Source: CAVYPR01 sp052145775 (lineage in GTDB: Bacteria > Actinomycetota > Acidimicrobiia > Acidimicrobiales > RAAP-2). From it: a stretch of DNA of 27,291 nt. The notes beneath the pieces were generated by a model, which saw only the letters and a list, made by a program, of their open reading frames with translations, ran no database searches and was not told where the DNA came from. The stretch covers positions 1-27,291 of the forward strand of contig JBKQNY010000097.1 in the NCBI GenBank assembly GCA_052145775.1, read 5' to 3'. Both the position numbers and the translations under genes were made by a program. Below, piece by piece: positions 13,941 through 21,832 of the stretch. The number at the start of each line of letters is the position of its first letter. Within the stretch, counting starts at the first letter, position 1.

Positions 13941-14144
13941 TCACACATGATGCACGACCCATGTGATCCCCTGGAACGCCCGGTAGCCAAGGTAGATGAT
14001 CGACGCCACCACCATGAACTTGAAGTACCAGGGGATGGGCCGGCGTTCGACCACCGCCAGCACGGTGCCGCAGCGCGGGCACTCACCGTCCGCGGTGAGC
14101 TCGTCCTCCTCCACGAGGTGGTCGCACTCCTCGCACCACGGCAT
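13941..14144 (-). CDS. Zinc-ribbon single-TM small protein
   Basis: A 67-residue protein with an N-terminal zinc ribbon (Cys4 and Cys7 as CEEC, Cys22 and Cys25 as CPRC). A linker ERRPIPWYFK leads to one transmembrane helix (about residues 46-65, FMVVASIIYLGYRAFQGITWVV). The ribbon would sit in the cytoplasm next to the membrane. No function is known to me. It starts 3 nt after the der stop codon and ends one base before the gamma-CA start, so it is surely part of this operon. Proteins of this layout recur next to der in related actinobacteria as far as I recall. Confidence 0.8.
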   Translation of the reverse strand: MPWCEECDHLVEEDELTADGECPRCGTVLAVVERRPIPWYFKFMVVASIIYLGYRAFQGITWVVHHV

Positions 14145-14147
14145 TGC

Positions 14148-15437
14148 TCAGGTCCGGACTCGGATCTTCACCGGCGTCGACCCGAGCTCGAAGTGCTCGC
14201 GCAGCCCGCGCTCGATGTAGCGGAGGTAGGTCTGAGGAAGCCGCCCGGTGGCGAACAGGGTGAAGGTGGGTGGGTCGATGGCCCCCTGGACGCCGTAGCG
14301 GATGCGCGCGCCGGGGGCGGGTTGGGCCGCCTGGATGTCCCGCAGTGCCCGATTGAGGGCGCCGGTCGGCACCCGCTGGTGGTAGGACTCGACCGCGGCG
14401 TGCAGGGCGGGGAGGATCTTGTGGGCCCCCCGCCCTGACGAGGCCGAGACCCGCAGCACCGGGGCCATCCCGAGGAAGGCCAGCCGATCCCCCACGCCGG
14501 CCAGGATGTCCTCGCGCTCGGCGGTGGGGATCAGGTCCCACTTGTTGAGCACCACCACCGTGGGGCACCCCGACGAGCCGATCCGCTCGGCCAACCGCTG
14601 GTCCTGGTGGGTGGCGCCCACCGTGGCGTCGATCACCAGCAGCGCGATGTCCGCGCCCTCCAGGGCGTCGAGGGCTCGCAGCACCGAGTAGGACTCCGCC
14701 CCCCGCTCGGTCTAGGACCTGCGCCGCATGCCCGCCGTGTCCACGAAGCACAGCGGCCCCTCGGGGGTGGTCACCACCGTGTCGATGGCGTCGCGGGTGG
14801 TGCCCGGCATGTCGTGGACGATCGCCCGGTCCTCGCCGATGAGACGATTGAAGAGGGTCGACTTGCCGACGTTGGGCCGCCCGACCAGGGCCACCCGGGG
14901 CACCCCGGTCTCCTCGTCTTCGGTCACCTCGGGCGCGTCGGCGGCCGCCGGCAGGAGCGCCACCAGCCGGTCCAGCAGGTCGCCGGTCCCCCGCCCGTGG
15001 ATGGCGCTCACCGGCCAGGGGTCCCCCACCCCGAGCGACACGAACTCCCAGGCCGCCGCCTCGCGTCCGGCGTCGTCCACCTTGTTCACGACCAGCAGCA
15101 CCGGGGTGCCGGTCCGTCGCACCACCCGGGCCGCCGACAGGTCCTCGTCGGTCACCCCCACCGCCACGTCGACGACGAACAGCACCAGGGCGGCCTCGTC
15201 CACGGCCCGCTCGGCCTGGTCGCTCACCTTGGCCTCGAGATCGCCCCCGCCGGCCAGCCAGCCGCCGGTGTCGATGAGGGAGAAGGCGACGCCGTTCCAC
15301 TCGGCGTCGAGGACCTTGCGGTCCCGGGTAACCCCCGGCGCCTCCTCGACCACGGCCGCCCGCCGCCCGACGATCCGATTGACCAACGAGGACTTGCCGA
15401 CGTTGGGCCGCCCGACCACGGCCACCAGCGGCTTCAC
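14148..15437 (-). pseudogene. der: Ribosome-assembly GTPase Der (EngA), interrupted by in-frame TAG
   Basis: Der is a tandem-GTPase needed for 50S ribosome assembly and is generally essential. All family parts are here in one frame: first P-loop GRPNVGKS (9-16), NKVD (118-121), second P-loop GRPNVGKS (186-193), DTAG switch motif (233-236), NKWD, and the C-terminal KH-like domain. Codon 242, just after GMRRRS, is TAG (14712-14714), and TERGAESYSVLRAL then continues without frame change. Homologs usually have Lys or another polar residue there. Ignoring the TAG, the product is 429 residues, normal length. The GTG start overlaps the TGA of the DUF512 gene (GTGA), so the two are translationally coupled. 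Taken literally, the gene is broken; sequencing error or suppression is quite possible. Confidence 0.9.
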
Positions 15438-16783
15438 CGCACGGCCTCGAGCGCGGCGCGCAGCGACGCCCCGTCGCTGGCCACCACCTCCACCTCGACC
15501 GGGAGGTCGGCGGGGGTCGTCCCGTCGAGGAACCTCCCCTCCGAGAGGCAGGCGTCGGGCAGGAGGTACCGGCCGGCGGGGTCCTCGCCGTCGAGGGCGC
15601 GGGCGAGGTCGGCCCCGGTGAGGAGGCCGGCCACCCCGATGTTGCCGCCGAAGAACCTGTTCTCCACGGCCAGCAGCCGCACGTCGCGCCCGGCCAGGAG
15701 GGGCCCGAGCACTCGGGCGCCGTAGGCGCCGGTTACCACGGTCACCGCCCGGCCGGGACCACCCGGCGTAGAGGGCGCCGCCCCGCGGGGCGCCCGGTAG
15801 CCGAGGGGCGGGGCCCCGTCGACCCAGGAGAAGAAGCCGTGCCGGACCCCCAGCGCCGCCGAGCGGTCGCCTCCGAAGGCCCGCTCGAAGGCCCGGACCA
15901 TGCCGATGCCGTTCTCGTGCTGGGGGAACCCCTCGTAGCTGTCGGCCGGCGGCATCTCCCGGCCAGCCAGCAGGTAGTACTCGTCGGCGGCGAAGACCAT
16001 CCGGCGTCCGAGCACCGAGGCGAACACCTCCTGCCAGCGGGCCACTGTGTCGCACACCGCCTGTGCTTCGTCGACGGTGTGGGGCCGCATGTCGGGCTCG
16101 TTGGAGTAGTCGCTCAGCCCCAGGGGCACCACCCCGACGGAGGCCAGTTCGGGGTACTCGTCGAGGATGCCGGCCATGGTGTCGTCGAGCACCGCTGCGT
16201 CGTTCACCCCGGGGCACACCACCACCTGGCCGTGGATCTCGATGCCGCCGGCCAGGAGCACCCGGAGCCAGCGCAGGCTGGTGGCGCCCCTCGGGTTGCG
16301 CAGCAGGCCGGCCCGCACCTCGGGGTCGGTGGCGTGGATGGAGACGAACAGGGGCCCGAGCCGCTCGGTGAGGACCCGCTCGGCGTCGAGCTCGGTGAAC
16401 CGGGTGAGGGTGGTGAAGTTGCCGTAGAGGAAGGAGAGCCGGTAGTCGTCGTCCTTCAAGTACAGGCTCCGGCGCATCCCCTTGGGCAGCTGGTAGATGA
16501 AGCAGAAAGCGCAGTGGTTGTCGCACGTCCGCACCCGGTCGAAGACGGCCGAGGAGACCTCGAGCCCCAGCGGCTCGCCGTCGGCCTTGCGGACGTCGAC
16601 GGGCACCGTGGCCCCGTCCCGGCGCACCAGCAGGTCCAGGCGGCCGGCGTCGACCAGCTGCTGGTACTCGATAACGTCGCGCGGCTGGCGCCCGTTGAGC
16701 GACAGGAGCTCGTCGCCGGCCTGGAGGCCGGCCCGGGCCGCCGGCGAGGCGGGGGCGACGATCGTCACCCGTGGCGCCGACAT
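15434..16783 (-). CDS. DUF512 family radical-SAM protein with N-terminal PDZ
   Basis: A 449-residue protein with three parts. A PDZ-like domain covers about residues 5-55 (PASPAARAGLQAGDELLSLN). A radical-SAM-like motif has Cys87, Cys91 and Cys94 (CDNHCAFC), the CxxxCxxC ligands of a 4Fe-4S cluster. The DUF512 C-terminal domain runs from about 240 to 449 and ends in RFLDGTTPADLPVEVEVV. Members are widespread next to der in Gram-positive and actinobacterial genomes, but the reaction is unknown; the cluster implies S-adenosylmethionine chemistry. It is the first gene of the minus-strand operon and its TGA overlaps the der GTG. The ATG at 16783 lies 31 bp from divergent ispH, and a TACCCT box upstream suggests leaderless transcription. 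Confidence 0.92.
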   Translation of the reverse strand: MSAPRVTIVAPASPAARAGLQAGDELLSLNGRQPRDVIEYQQLVDAGRLDLLVRRDGATVPVDVRKADGEPLGLEVSSAVFDRVRTCDNHCAFCFIYQLPKGMRRSLYLKDDDYRLSFLYGNFTTLTRFTELDAERVLTERLGPLFVSIHATDPEVRAGLLRNPRGATSLRWLRVLLAGGIEIHGQVVVCPGVNDAAVLDDTMAGILDEYPELASVGVVPLGLSDYSNEPDMRPHTVDEAQAVCDTVARWQEVFASVLGRRMVFAADEYYLLAGREMPPADSYEGFPQHENGIGMVRAFERAFGGDRSAALGVRHGFFSWVDGAPPLGYRAPRGAAPSTPGGPGRAVTVVTGAYGARVLGPLLAGRDVRLLAVENRFFGGNIGVAGLLTGADLARALDGEDPAGRYLLPDACLSEGRFLDGTTPADLPVEVEVVASDGASLRAALEAVR

Positions 16784-16814
16784 GCCCCAAGGGTACCTGC
16801 CCTAACCTGGGCTC
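16784..16814. promoter_or_regulatory. Compact divergent promoter, DUF512 / ispH
   Basis: Only 31 bp separate two divergent start codons. On the plus strand CCTAACCT (TANNNT-type -10) ends 6 nt before the ispH ATG. On the minus strand TACCCT lies about 11 nt before the DUF512 ATG. With no Shine-Dalgarno for either gene, both transcripts are probably leaderless and their promoters must reach into the opposite coding region. Confidence 0.4.
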
Positions 16815-17855
16815 ATGGCCGCAGAGCGGGTGGTCCTGGCCGAGCCGCGGGGCTTCTGCGCCGGGGTCGAGAAGGCGATCAAGGCCCTGGCCTGGATGGT
16901 GCGGGTCTTCGAGCCTCCCGTCTACTGCTACCACGAGATCGTCCACAACCGGTTCGTGGTCGACCGGTTCTCCGAACAAGGCGTCGTCTTCGTCGACGAC
17001 GTGGCCGACGTCCCGGCCGGGGCGCCGCTCATGCTGAGCGCGCACGGCTCGGCCCCCAACGTGGTGGCCGCCGCCCGGGGCCGGGGCGGCGTGGTGGTCG
17101 ACGCCGTCTGCCCGCTGGTCACCAAGGTCCACCACGAGCTGCGGGTCCGCTCCAACAAGGGCTACACCGTCCTCTACGTCGGCCACGCCGGCCACGAGGA
17201 GGCGGTGGGGACCATGGCGGTCGCCCCCGGGGCCGTCCGGCTCATCGAGACCGAGGCCGACCTCGAGCGCATCGACATCCCCGCCGACACCCCGGTGGCC
17301 CTCCTGGCCCAGACCACCCTCAGCCACGACGAGTGGAAGGGGCTCATGGAGTCGGCCCACCGGCGCTTTCCCGAGCTGTGGATGCCCAACCGCAGCGACT
17401 TGTGCTTCGCCACCACCAACCGCCAGGCGGCTCTCAAGGCCGTCGCCGGCTCGGCCGACGCCGTGGTGGTCATCGGCTCGGCCAACTCGTCGAACACCGT
17501 GGCCCTGGTGACCGTGGCCCGGGCCACCGGCTGCCCGCGGGTGGTGCGGGTGAACCGGGCCGACGAGCTCCCCGGGAACCTCACCGGCTCGGTGGTGGTC
17601 ACCGCCGGGGCGTCGGCCCCCGAGGAGCTGGTGGAGGAGGTCATCGCCCGGCTCGCCCCCCGGCTGGGGGTGGTCGAGGCCCCGGTCACCACCGAGGACG
17701 AGTATTTCCCCCCGCCCCCCGAGCTGCGCGAGCAGCTTCGGGCCCTCGCCGCCGCCCTGGGGGTGCTGGCCGCCGCCCCGGCCGGCGGCGGGGACCCCGT
17801 GGGCAACGACCGGGCCGTCACCGCCGCCGATGTGCTCGAGGCCCTGGCCTCGTAG
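16815..17855 (+). CDS. ispH: 4-hydroxy-3-methylbut-2-enyl diphosphate reductase
   Basis: IspH (LytB) makes IPP and DMAPP from HMBPP in the last step of the MEP isoprenoid pathway. The 346-residue protein has the three cluster cysteines at Cys15 (PRGFCAGV), Cys99 (VDAVCPLV) and Cys197 (SDLCFATTNRQ), close to the E. coli positions 12, 96 and 197. It also has the substrate-binding His in HEIVHN (40-45) and SAHG. The TTLSHDEW and GSANSSNT motifs are family hallmarks. The C-terminal about 45 residues (after EYFPPPPE) are an Ala/Gly-rich extension. It ends in TAG; the HD gene starts 9 nt later in the same frame. First gene of a three-gene plus-strand operon with an HD protein and a polyprenyl-linked glycosyltransferase. 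Confidence 0.96.
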   Translation: MAAERVVLAEPRGFCAGVEKAIKALAWMVRVFEPPVYCYHEIVHNRFVVDRFSEQGVVFVDDVADVPAGAPLMLSAHGSAPNVVAAARGRGGVVVDAVCPLVTKVHHELRVRSNKGYTVLYVGHAGHEEAVGTMAVAPGAVRLIETEADLERIDIPADTPVALLAQTTLSHDEWKGLMESAHRRFPELWMPNRSDLCFATTNRQAALKAVAGSADAVVVIGSANSSNTVALVTVARATGCPRVVRVNRADELPGNLTGSVVVTAGASAPEELVEEVIARLAPRLGVVEAPVTTEDEYFPPPPELREQLRALAAALGVLAAAPAGGGDPVGNDRAVTAADVLEALAS

Positions 17856-17864
17856 GATGTTGGG

Positions 17865-18407
17865 GTGAGCTTCACCCGGATGGACAACTCGACCGCCGAG
17901 CAGTGGCAGGTCATCGTCGGCGAGACCCTGGGGAACCAGGACCGGGTGGCCGCCCAGGTGCTCTCGATGCTTCGGGCCCTGGCCGCCATCACCGACGGGT
18001 TCGCCGTCGACCAGCTCACCCACTCGCTGCAGACCGCCACCCGGGCCGAGGAGGACGGGGCCGACGAGGAGCTGGTGGTGGCCTCGCTCTGCCACGACAT
18101 CGGCAAGGTCGTCTCGGTCCCCAACCACCCGGCCATCGCCGCCGAGATCCTCTACCCCTACGTGCGCGAGGACGTCTACCGCACCATCGCCGCCCACCAG
18201 GACTTCCAGGGCCGCCACTACTACGGCCACCTGGGCATGGACCCCGACGCCCGGCGCCGCTACGAGGGCGAGCCCTGGTACGCCATGGCCGAGCAGTTCG
18301 CCGACGACTGGGACCAGGTCAGCTTCGATCCCGACTACCCGACCCGCCCCCTCGAGCACTTCGAGCCGCTGGTCCGCTCCGTCTTCGGCCGCCCCCAACG
18401 GCTCTGA
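17865..18407 (+). CDS. HD-domain protein (PhnZ/MIOX-like group)
   Basis: A 180-residue HD-domain metalloprotein. Metal ligands are visible as His53 (LTHSLQ), His77-Asp78 (CHDIGK) and His111 (AAHQDF). The later WYAMAEQFADDWDQVSFDPD and YPTRPLEHFEPLVRSVF is a strong signature of small HD proteins related to the mixed-valent di-iron oxygenases PhnZ and myo-inositol oxygenase. Whether this one oxidises or hydrolyses its substrate cannot be told. No phosphonate genes are nearby, so PhnZ function should not be assumed. GTG 17865 starts 9 nt after the ispH stop and in the same frame. Its TGA overlaps the ATG of the glycosyltransferase (TGATG), so the three genes are likely co-translated. Confidence 0.82.
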   Translation: MSFTRMDNSTAEQWQVIVGETLGNQDRVAAQVLSMLRALAAITDGFAVDQLTHSLQTATRAEEDGADEELVVASLCHDIGKVVSVPNHPAIAAEILYPYVREDVYRTIAAHQDFQGRHYYGHLGMDPDARRRYEGEPWYAMAEQFADDWDQVSFDPDYPTRPLEHFEPLVRSVFGRPQRL

Positions 18408-19216
18408 TGGCCGGCAGCGTCCCGGACCGCCAGCACCGGCGGCTCGAGGCCCTCCAGCGCCTCGTCATCGATCTCGGCCGTGGCCGGTTCGAGGCCGACT
18501 ACCCCGGGCTCTGCCTCACCCCGGTGGTGGCGCTCATCTGCGCCTACGAGGAGGAGGACAACCTGGGCCCGGTCTTAAAGGCCGTCCCCTCCGAGGTCTG
18601 CGGCCTCCCCGTCACTGCGCTGGTGGTGGTCGACGGGGGCGAGGACGCCACCGACCAGGTGGCCCGGGACCAGGGGGCGGTCACCTTCGCCCTGCCGGTC
18701 AACCTCGGCCACGGGGTGGCGCTGCGCGTCGGCTACGAGCTCTGCGTGACCAAGGGCGCCCGCTACGTGGTCACCCTCGACGCCGACGGGCAGAACGACC
18801 CGGCCGAGATGGAGACCATGCTGCGCCCGCTGGTCGACGACGCCGCCGACTTCGTCGTCGCCTCGCGGCGTCTCGGGGTGGACCAGACCGACGACCGCTA
18901 CCGCCAGGCCGGGGTGGTCTTCTTCGCCTGGCTGATGAACCGCCTCATCGGCACCAGGCTCACCGACACCTCCAACGGCTACCGCGCCCTGCGGGCCACC
19001 ATGCTCTCCGACGTCGCCCCCCGCCTCGTCCAGGACCAGTACCAGACCTCCGAGCTGCTCATCACGGCGGTGTCGCGGGGCTGGCGGGTGACCGAGCGCC
19101 CGGCGGTCTGGCACGAGCGGCTCTCGGGGACCTCCAAGAAGGGCGGCAACCTCCTCTACGGCTTCCGCTACGCCACCGTCATCCTGCGCACCTGGCGCCG
19201 CGAACGCCGCCGTTGA
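18407..19216 (+). CDS. Family 2 glycosyltransferase (polyprenyl-phosphate mannose synthase-like)
   Basis: A 269-residue GT2 enzyme with GT-A fold. It starts with a strand PVVALICAYEEEDNLGPVLK (UDP/GDP-binding) and VVVDGGEDATDQVA (about residues 75-88). NLGHGVALRVGYEL and the metal/sugar loop VTLDADGQNDP, then TDTSNGYRALR and a C-terminal QTSELLITAVSRGWRVTERP follow. This order is typical of DPM1/GtrB-like synthases that move a hexose from a nucleotide sugar to polyprenyl phosphate at the inner membrane face. No TM helices follow the catalytic part, as in soluble-type synthases. Pairing with ispH (isoprenoid supply) is suggestive. ATG 18407 overlaps the previous stop. Its TGA lies inside a terminator stem. 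Confidence 0.85.
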   Translation: MAGSVPDRQHRRLEALQRLVIDLGRGRFEADYPGLCLTPVVALICAYEEEDNLGPVLKAVPSEVCGLPVTALVVVDGGEDATDQVARDQGAVTFALPVNLGHGVALRVGYELCVTKGARYVVTLDADGQNDPAEMETMLRPLVDDAADFVVASRRLGVDQTDDRYRQAGVVFFAWLMNRLIGTRLTDTSNGYRALRATMLSDVAPRLVQDQYQTSELLITAVSRGWRVTERPAVWHERLSGTSKKGGNLLYGFRYATVILRTWRRERRR

Positions 19217-19246
19217 AGCGCCGGGCCGGCGCCGCCTTCAGCGGCG
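19208..19246. terminator. Bidirectional stem-loop holding both stop codons
   Basis: An 11-bp outer stem (19208-19218 with 19236-19246, one G-U pair) encloses a GC-perfect inner stem (19219-19224 with 19226-19231). The stop codon of the plus-strand glycosyltransferase (TGAAG) and that of the minus-strand acyltransferase (CTTCA) are opposite each other in the outer stem. No U-tract is present, as is common for high-GC actinobacteria. Confidence 0.6.
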
Positions 19247-19915
19247 GGCCTGGTCGTAGACGTGCTGGATCCGCTCCTCGAGCTCGGCGGTGGCGGCGTG
19301 GACCCGGCTGCGGGCCACCCTCCCCCCCTCGCTGCGCTCGGGGGCGTCCATGGGCTGTCCCACCACCACCCGGATCTTCAAGGGCTTGGGGATGAGGCGC
19401 CCCTTGGGCATGGCCAGGTCCGAGTTGCCGATGCCGATCGGGACGAGGACCGCCCCGGTCCGCGCCGCCAGGAACGCCGCACCCTCCTGCAGCCCGTCGA
19501 CGTGCTCGCCCTCCTGGCGGGTCCCCTCGGGGAACATCACCAGCACCTGCCCTCGTCGCAGGACCTCCTCGGCGTGGCGCATGGCCGAGCGGTCGGCCGA
19601 CTCGCGGTGGACCGGGAAGGCCCCGAGGTAGAGCAGAAGACGTCCCAGCATCCGGTGGGACCACAGCTCGTCCTTGGCCATGAAGAAGAGCTTGCGGTCG
19701 GTGACGAAGGCACAGAACCCGAAGTCGGCGAAGGACCGGTGGACCGGGGCCAGGACGACCGGGCCCTCGGGCGGCACGTTGGCCCGCCCGGTGACCAGGG
19801 GGCGGAACCACAGGCCGACGATCGCCTCGAAGATCACCCGGCAGACGCGGTAGCCGAAGGTGCGGCGGGGGTCGGGCTCGAAGTGGGCGCCGTGCCCGGG
19901 TGCGTCTACAGCCAC
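19238..19915 (-). CDS. plsC: 1-acylglycerol-3-phosphate acyltransferase (PlsC) family protein
   Basis: A 225-residue LPLAT-family acyltransferase. The catalytic HX4D motif is His59-Arg-Ser-Phe-Ala-Asp64, the glycerol-phosphate binding motif is FPEGTR (128-133), and GAAFLAARTGAVLVPIGI (about 144-161) is motif IV. It should transfer an acyl group to the 2-position of lysophosphatidate or a related acceptor at the cytoplasmic membrane. A hydrophobic N-terminal stretch (CRVIFEAIVGLWF) may anchor it. GTG 19915 lies in GTGGCTGTAG, so its start overlaps the last 10 bases of aroA-cmk. plsC after cmk is a common actinobacterial and firmicute order. Specificity is inferred from family. Confidence 0.88.
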   Translation of the reverse strand: MAVDAPGHGAHFEPDPRRTFGYRVCRVIFEAIVGLWFRPLVTGRANVPPEGPVVLAPVHRSFADFGFCAFVTDRKLFFMAKDELWSHRMLGRLLLYLGAFPVHRESADRSAMRHAEEVLRRGQVLVMFPEGTRQEGEHVDGLQEGAAFLAARTGAVLVPIGIGNSDLAMPKGRLIPKPLKIRVVVGQPMDAPERSEGGRVARSRVHAATAELEERIQHVYDQARR

Positions 19916-21786
19916 GAGAGGACCTCCTCGACCACATCCTCGACGCTGCGCCCGGTCGTGTCGAGCAGACGGGCGTCGTCGGCCCGGGTGAGCGGCGAGG
20001 CGGCCCGGGTCGAGTCGATCTCGTCGCGCCGGGCGAGGCCCTCGGGCGGCTCCTCGTGCCGGCGGCGGGCGCGCTCGGCGGGGGTGGCCGTGAGGAACAC
20101 CTTGAGGTCGGCCTCGGGGAAGACGACCGTCCCGATGTCCCGGCCCTCCACCACCCCCCCGTCGTGCTCGGCCGCCCAGCGCCGCTGGCGCTCGACCAGG
20201 TGCCGGCGGACCTCGGGGTTGGCCGCCACCGCCGAGACCGCCGCGCTCACCTCGGGGGTGCGGATGGCGTCGGTGACGTCGGTCCCGTCGATGGAGACCG
20301 TGGTCCCGTCGGTCTCGATGAGCGCCGCCGCCGCCACCGCCGCCACCGCCGCGGGGTCCGAGGAGTCGACGCCGCGCTGGCGCACGGCCCAGGCCACCGC
20401 CCGGTACATGGCCCCGGTGTCGAGCCGCTCGACCCCCAACCGCTCGGCCACCGCCCGGGACACCGTCGACTTGCCCGAGCCGGCCGGACCGTCGATGGCC
20501 ACGATCGGCCCGGCGCCGGCCGACCCGCCGAGGGCCCGCAGGTCGGCCAGGAACCCGGGGTAACTGGTGGCCACCGAACCGAACCCCCCGACCTCCCCCG
20601 ACCCGGCGGCCAGGGCCGCCACCGCGGCGGCCATGGCCATGCGGTGGTCGCCCCCGCTGTCGGTGCGGGCGTGGCGCAGGGCCCCCGGCCGGCCGACCCC
20701 CTCGACCACCAGGTCGTCGCCGCGAACATCGGCCCCGGCCCCCAGGGCCCGAACCATCTCGGCCACCGCCACCAGGCGGTCGCTCTCCTTCACCCGCAAC
20801 TCGCCCACGTCCGAGAAGACCGTGGTCCCCTCGGCCGCCGCCGCGGCCACCGCCAGCACCGGCACCTCGTCGAGGGAGGGGATCTCGGCCGCCGCGACCT
20901 CGGTGCCGTGCAGCGGCCCGGCCCGGGCCACGAGGTCGGCGGTCGCCCCCTCCCCCACCACCTCCACGCAGGCCCCCATCCGGCGCAGCACCCCCACGAA
21001 GCCGGTCCGCTCGGCCCCCACGTAGACCCGGGCGACGGTGACCTCGCTGCCCGGGACCAGGCACGCCGCCACCACCCAGAAGGCCGCCTGGGAGGGGTCC
21101 CCGGGGACGTCGACGTCGAGCGGGCGGAGCGCGGAGGGCCGGAGGCGGACCACCCGGCCCGCCCCCTCGACCACGACCGTGATGTTGGCGCCGGCCTCGG
21201 CCAGGAGCTCCTCGGTGTGGGCCCGGGTGGACACCGCCTCGCGCACGACGGTCTCCCCCTCGGCCGACAGGCCGGCCAGGAGCACCGCCGACTTCACCTG
21301 GGCGCTGGCCACCGGTGGGGCCCACTCGATGCCGACCAGGGGTCCCCCCTCCACGACCAGGGGTGGGAGGCACCGCTCGCCCCGGCCCTCGACGGCCGCC
21401 CCCATGGCCCGCAGCGGCACGGCCACCCGGTCCATCGGCCTCGAGGAGAGCGAGTCGTCCCCCACCAGCACGGTCCGCCCCCCGAGCCCGGCCGCCACGC
21501 CGGCCAGGAGGCGCATCGAGGTCCCCGAGTTCCCGCAGTCGATCTCGTGGTCGGGCGCCCGCAGGCGGCCGCCGTCGATGCGGACCTCGTCGGCGCGGCG
21601 CGACACGACGGCCCCCATGGCCTCGACGGCGGCCATCGTGCGGGCCACGTCGTCGCCGTCGGACAGGCCGCGGACCGTGGTCCGCCCCTCGGCCAGGGCG
21701 CCGAGCAGGAGCACCCGGTGGGAGATCGACTTGTCCCCCGGCGTCCGCACCACGCCGGTGAGCGGTCGGCCGCCGGCGATCCTCAC
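19906..21786 (-). CDS. AroA-Cmk fusion: EPSP synthase plus cytidylate kinase
   Basis: One 626-residue frame encodes two enzymes. Residues 1 to about 425 are 3-phosphoshikimate 1-carboxyvinyltransferase (AroA, shikimate pathway): GDKSISHR, GNSGTSMRL, SLSSRPMDRVAVPL, GDPSQAAFW, SLDEVPVLAVAA and the KESDRL catalytic motif. The phosphoenolpyruvate-loop Gly of glyphosate-sensitive enzymes is kept in NSGT. From about 430 on it is cytidylate kinase (Cmk): P-loop GPAGSGKST, LDTGAMYRAV, VVEGRDIGTVVFP, and the EIDSTRAASPL acceptor motif. The junction GGSAGAGPIVAIDG is short and has no stop or start signal, so the two are one polypeptide. Its TAG lies within the plsC start region. The gene follows tyrA after 46 nt. 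Confidence 0.94.
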   Translation of the reverse strand: MRIAGGRPLTGVVRTPGDKSISHRVLLLGALAEGRTTVRGLSDGDDVARTMAAVEAMGAVVSRRADEVRIDGGRLRAPDHEIDCGNSGTSMRLLAGVAAGLGGRTVLVGDDSLSSRPMDRVAVPLRAMGAAVEGRGERCLPPLVVEGGPLVGIEWAPPVASAQVKSAVLLAGLSAEGETVVREAVSTRAHTEELLAEAGANITVVVEGAGRVVRLRPSALRPLDVDVPGDPSQAAFWVVAACLVPGSEVTVARVYVGAERTGFVGVLRRMGACVEVVGEGATADLVARAGPLHGTEVAAAEIPSLDEVPVLAVAAAAAEGTTVFSDVGELRVKESDRLVAVAEMVRALGAGADVRGDDLVVEGVGRPGALRHARTDSGGDHRMAMAAAVAALAAGSGEVGGFGSVATSYPGFLADLRALGGSAGAGPIVAIDGPAGSGKSTVSRAVAERLGVERLDTGAMYRAVAWAVRQRGVDSSDPAAVAAVAAAALIETDGTTVSIDGTDVTDAIRTPEVSAAVSAVAANPEVRRHLVERQRRWAAEHDGGVVEGRDIGTVVFPEADLKVFLTATPAERARRRHEEPPEGLARRDEIDSTRAASPLTRADDARLLDTTGRSVEDVVEEVLSWL

Positions 21787-21832
21787 CGGCCCTCCCCCAG
21801 CTTCCCCCGGCCCGGGCGGGTCGCGCCCGGGC

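Noticed and set aside
14712..18398. A 1228-codon open frame on the minus strand across ispH, the HD gene and the DUF512 gene
   Set aside because: It is an antisense and out-of-frame artefact of high GC; only its last part (15437-14712) is real, the front of der.
15839..19216. A 1125-codon plus-strand open frame
   Set aside because: Only the end from 18407, the GT2 gene, resembles a protein; the rest is a shadow of DUF512, ispH and HD.
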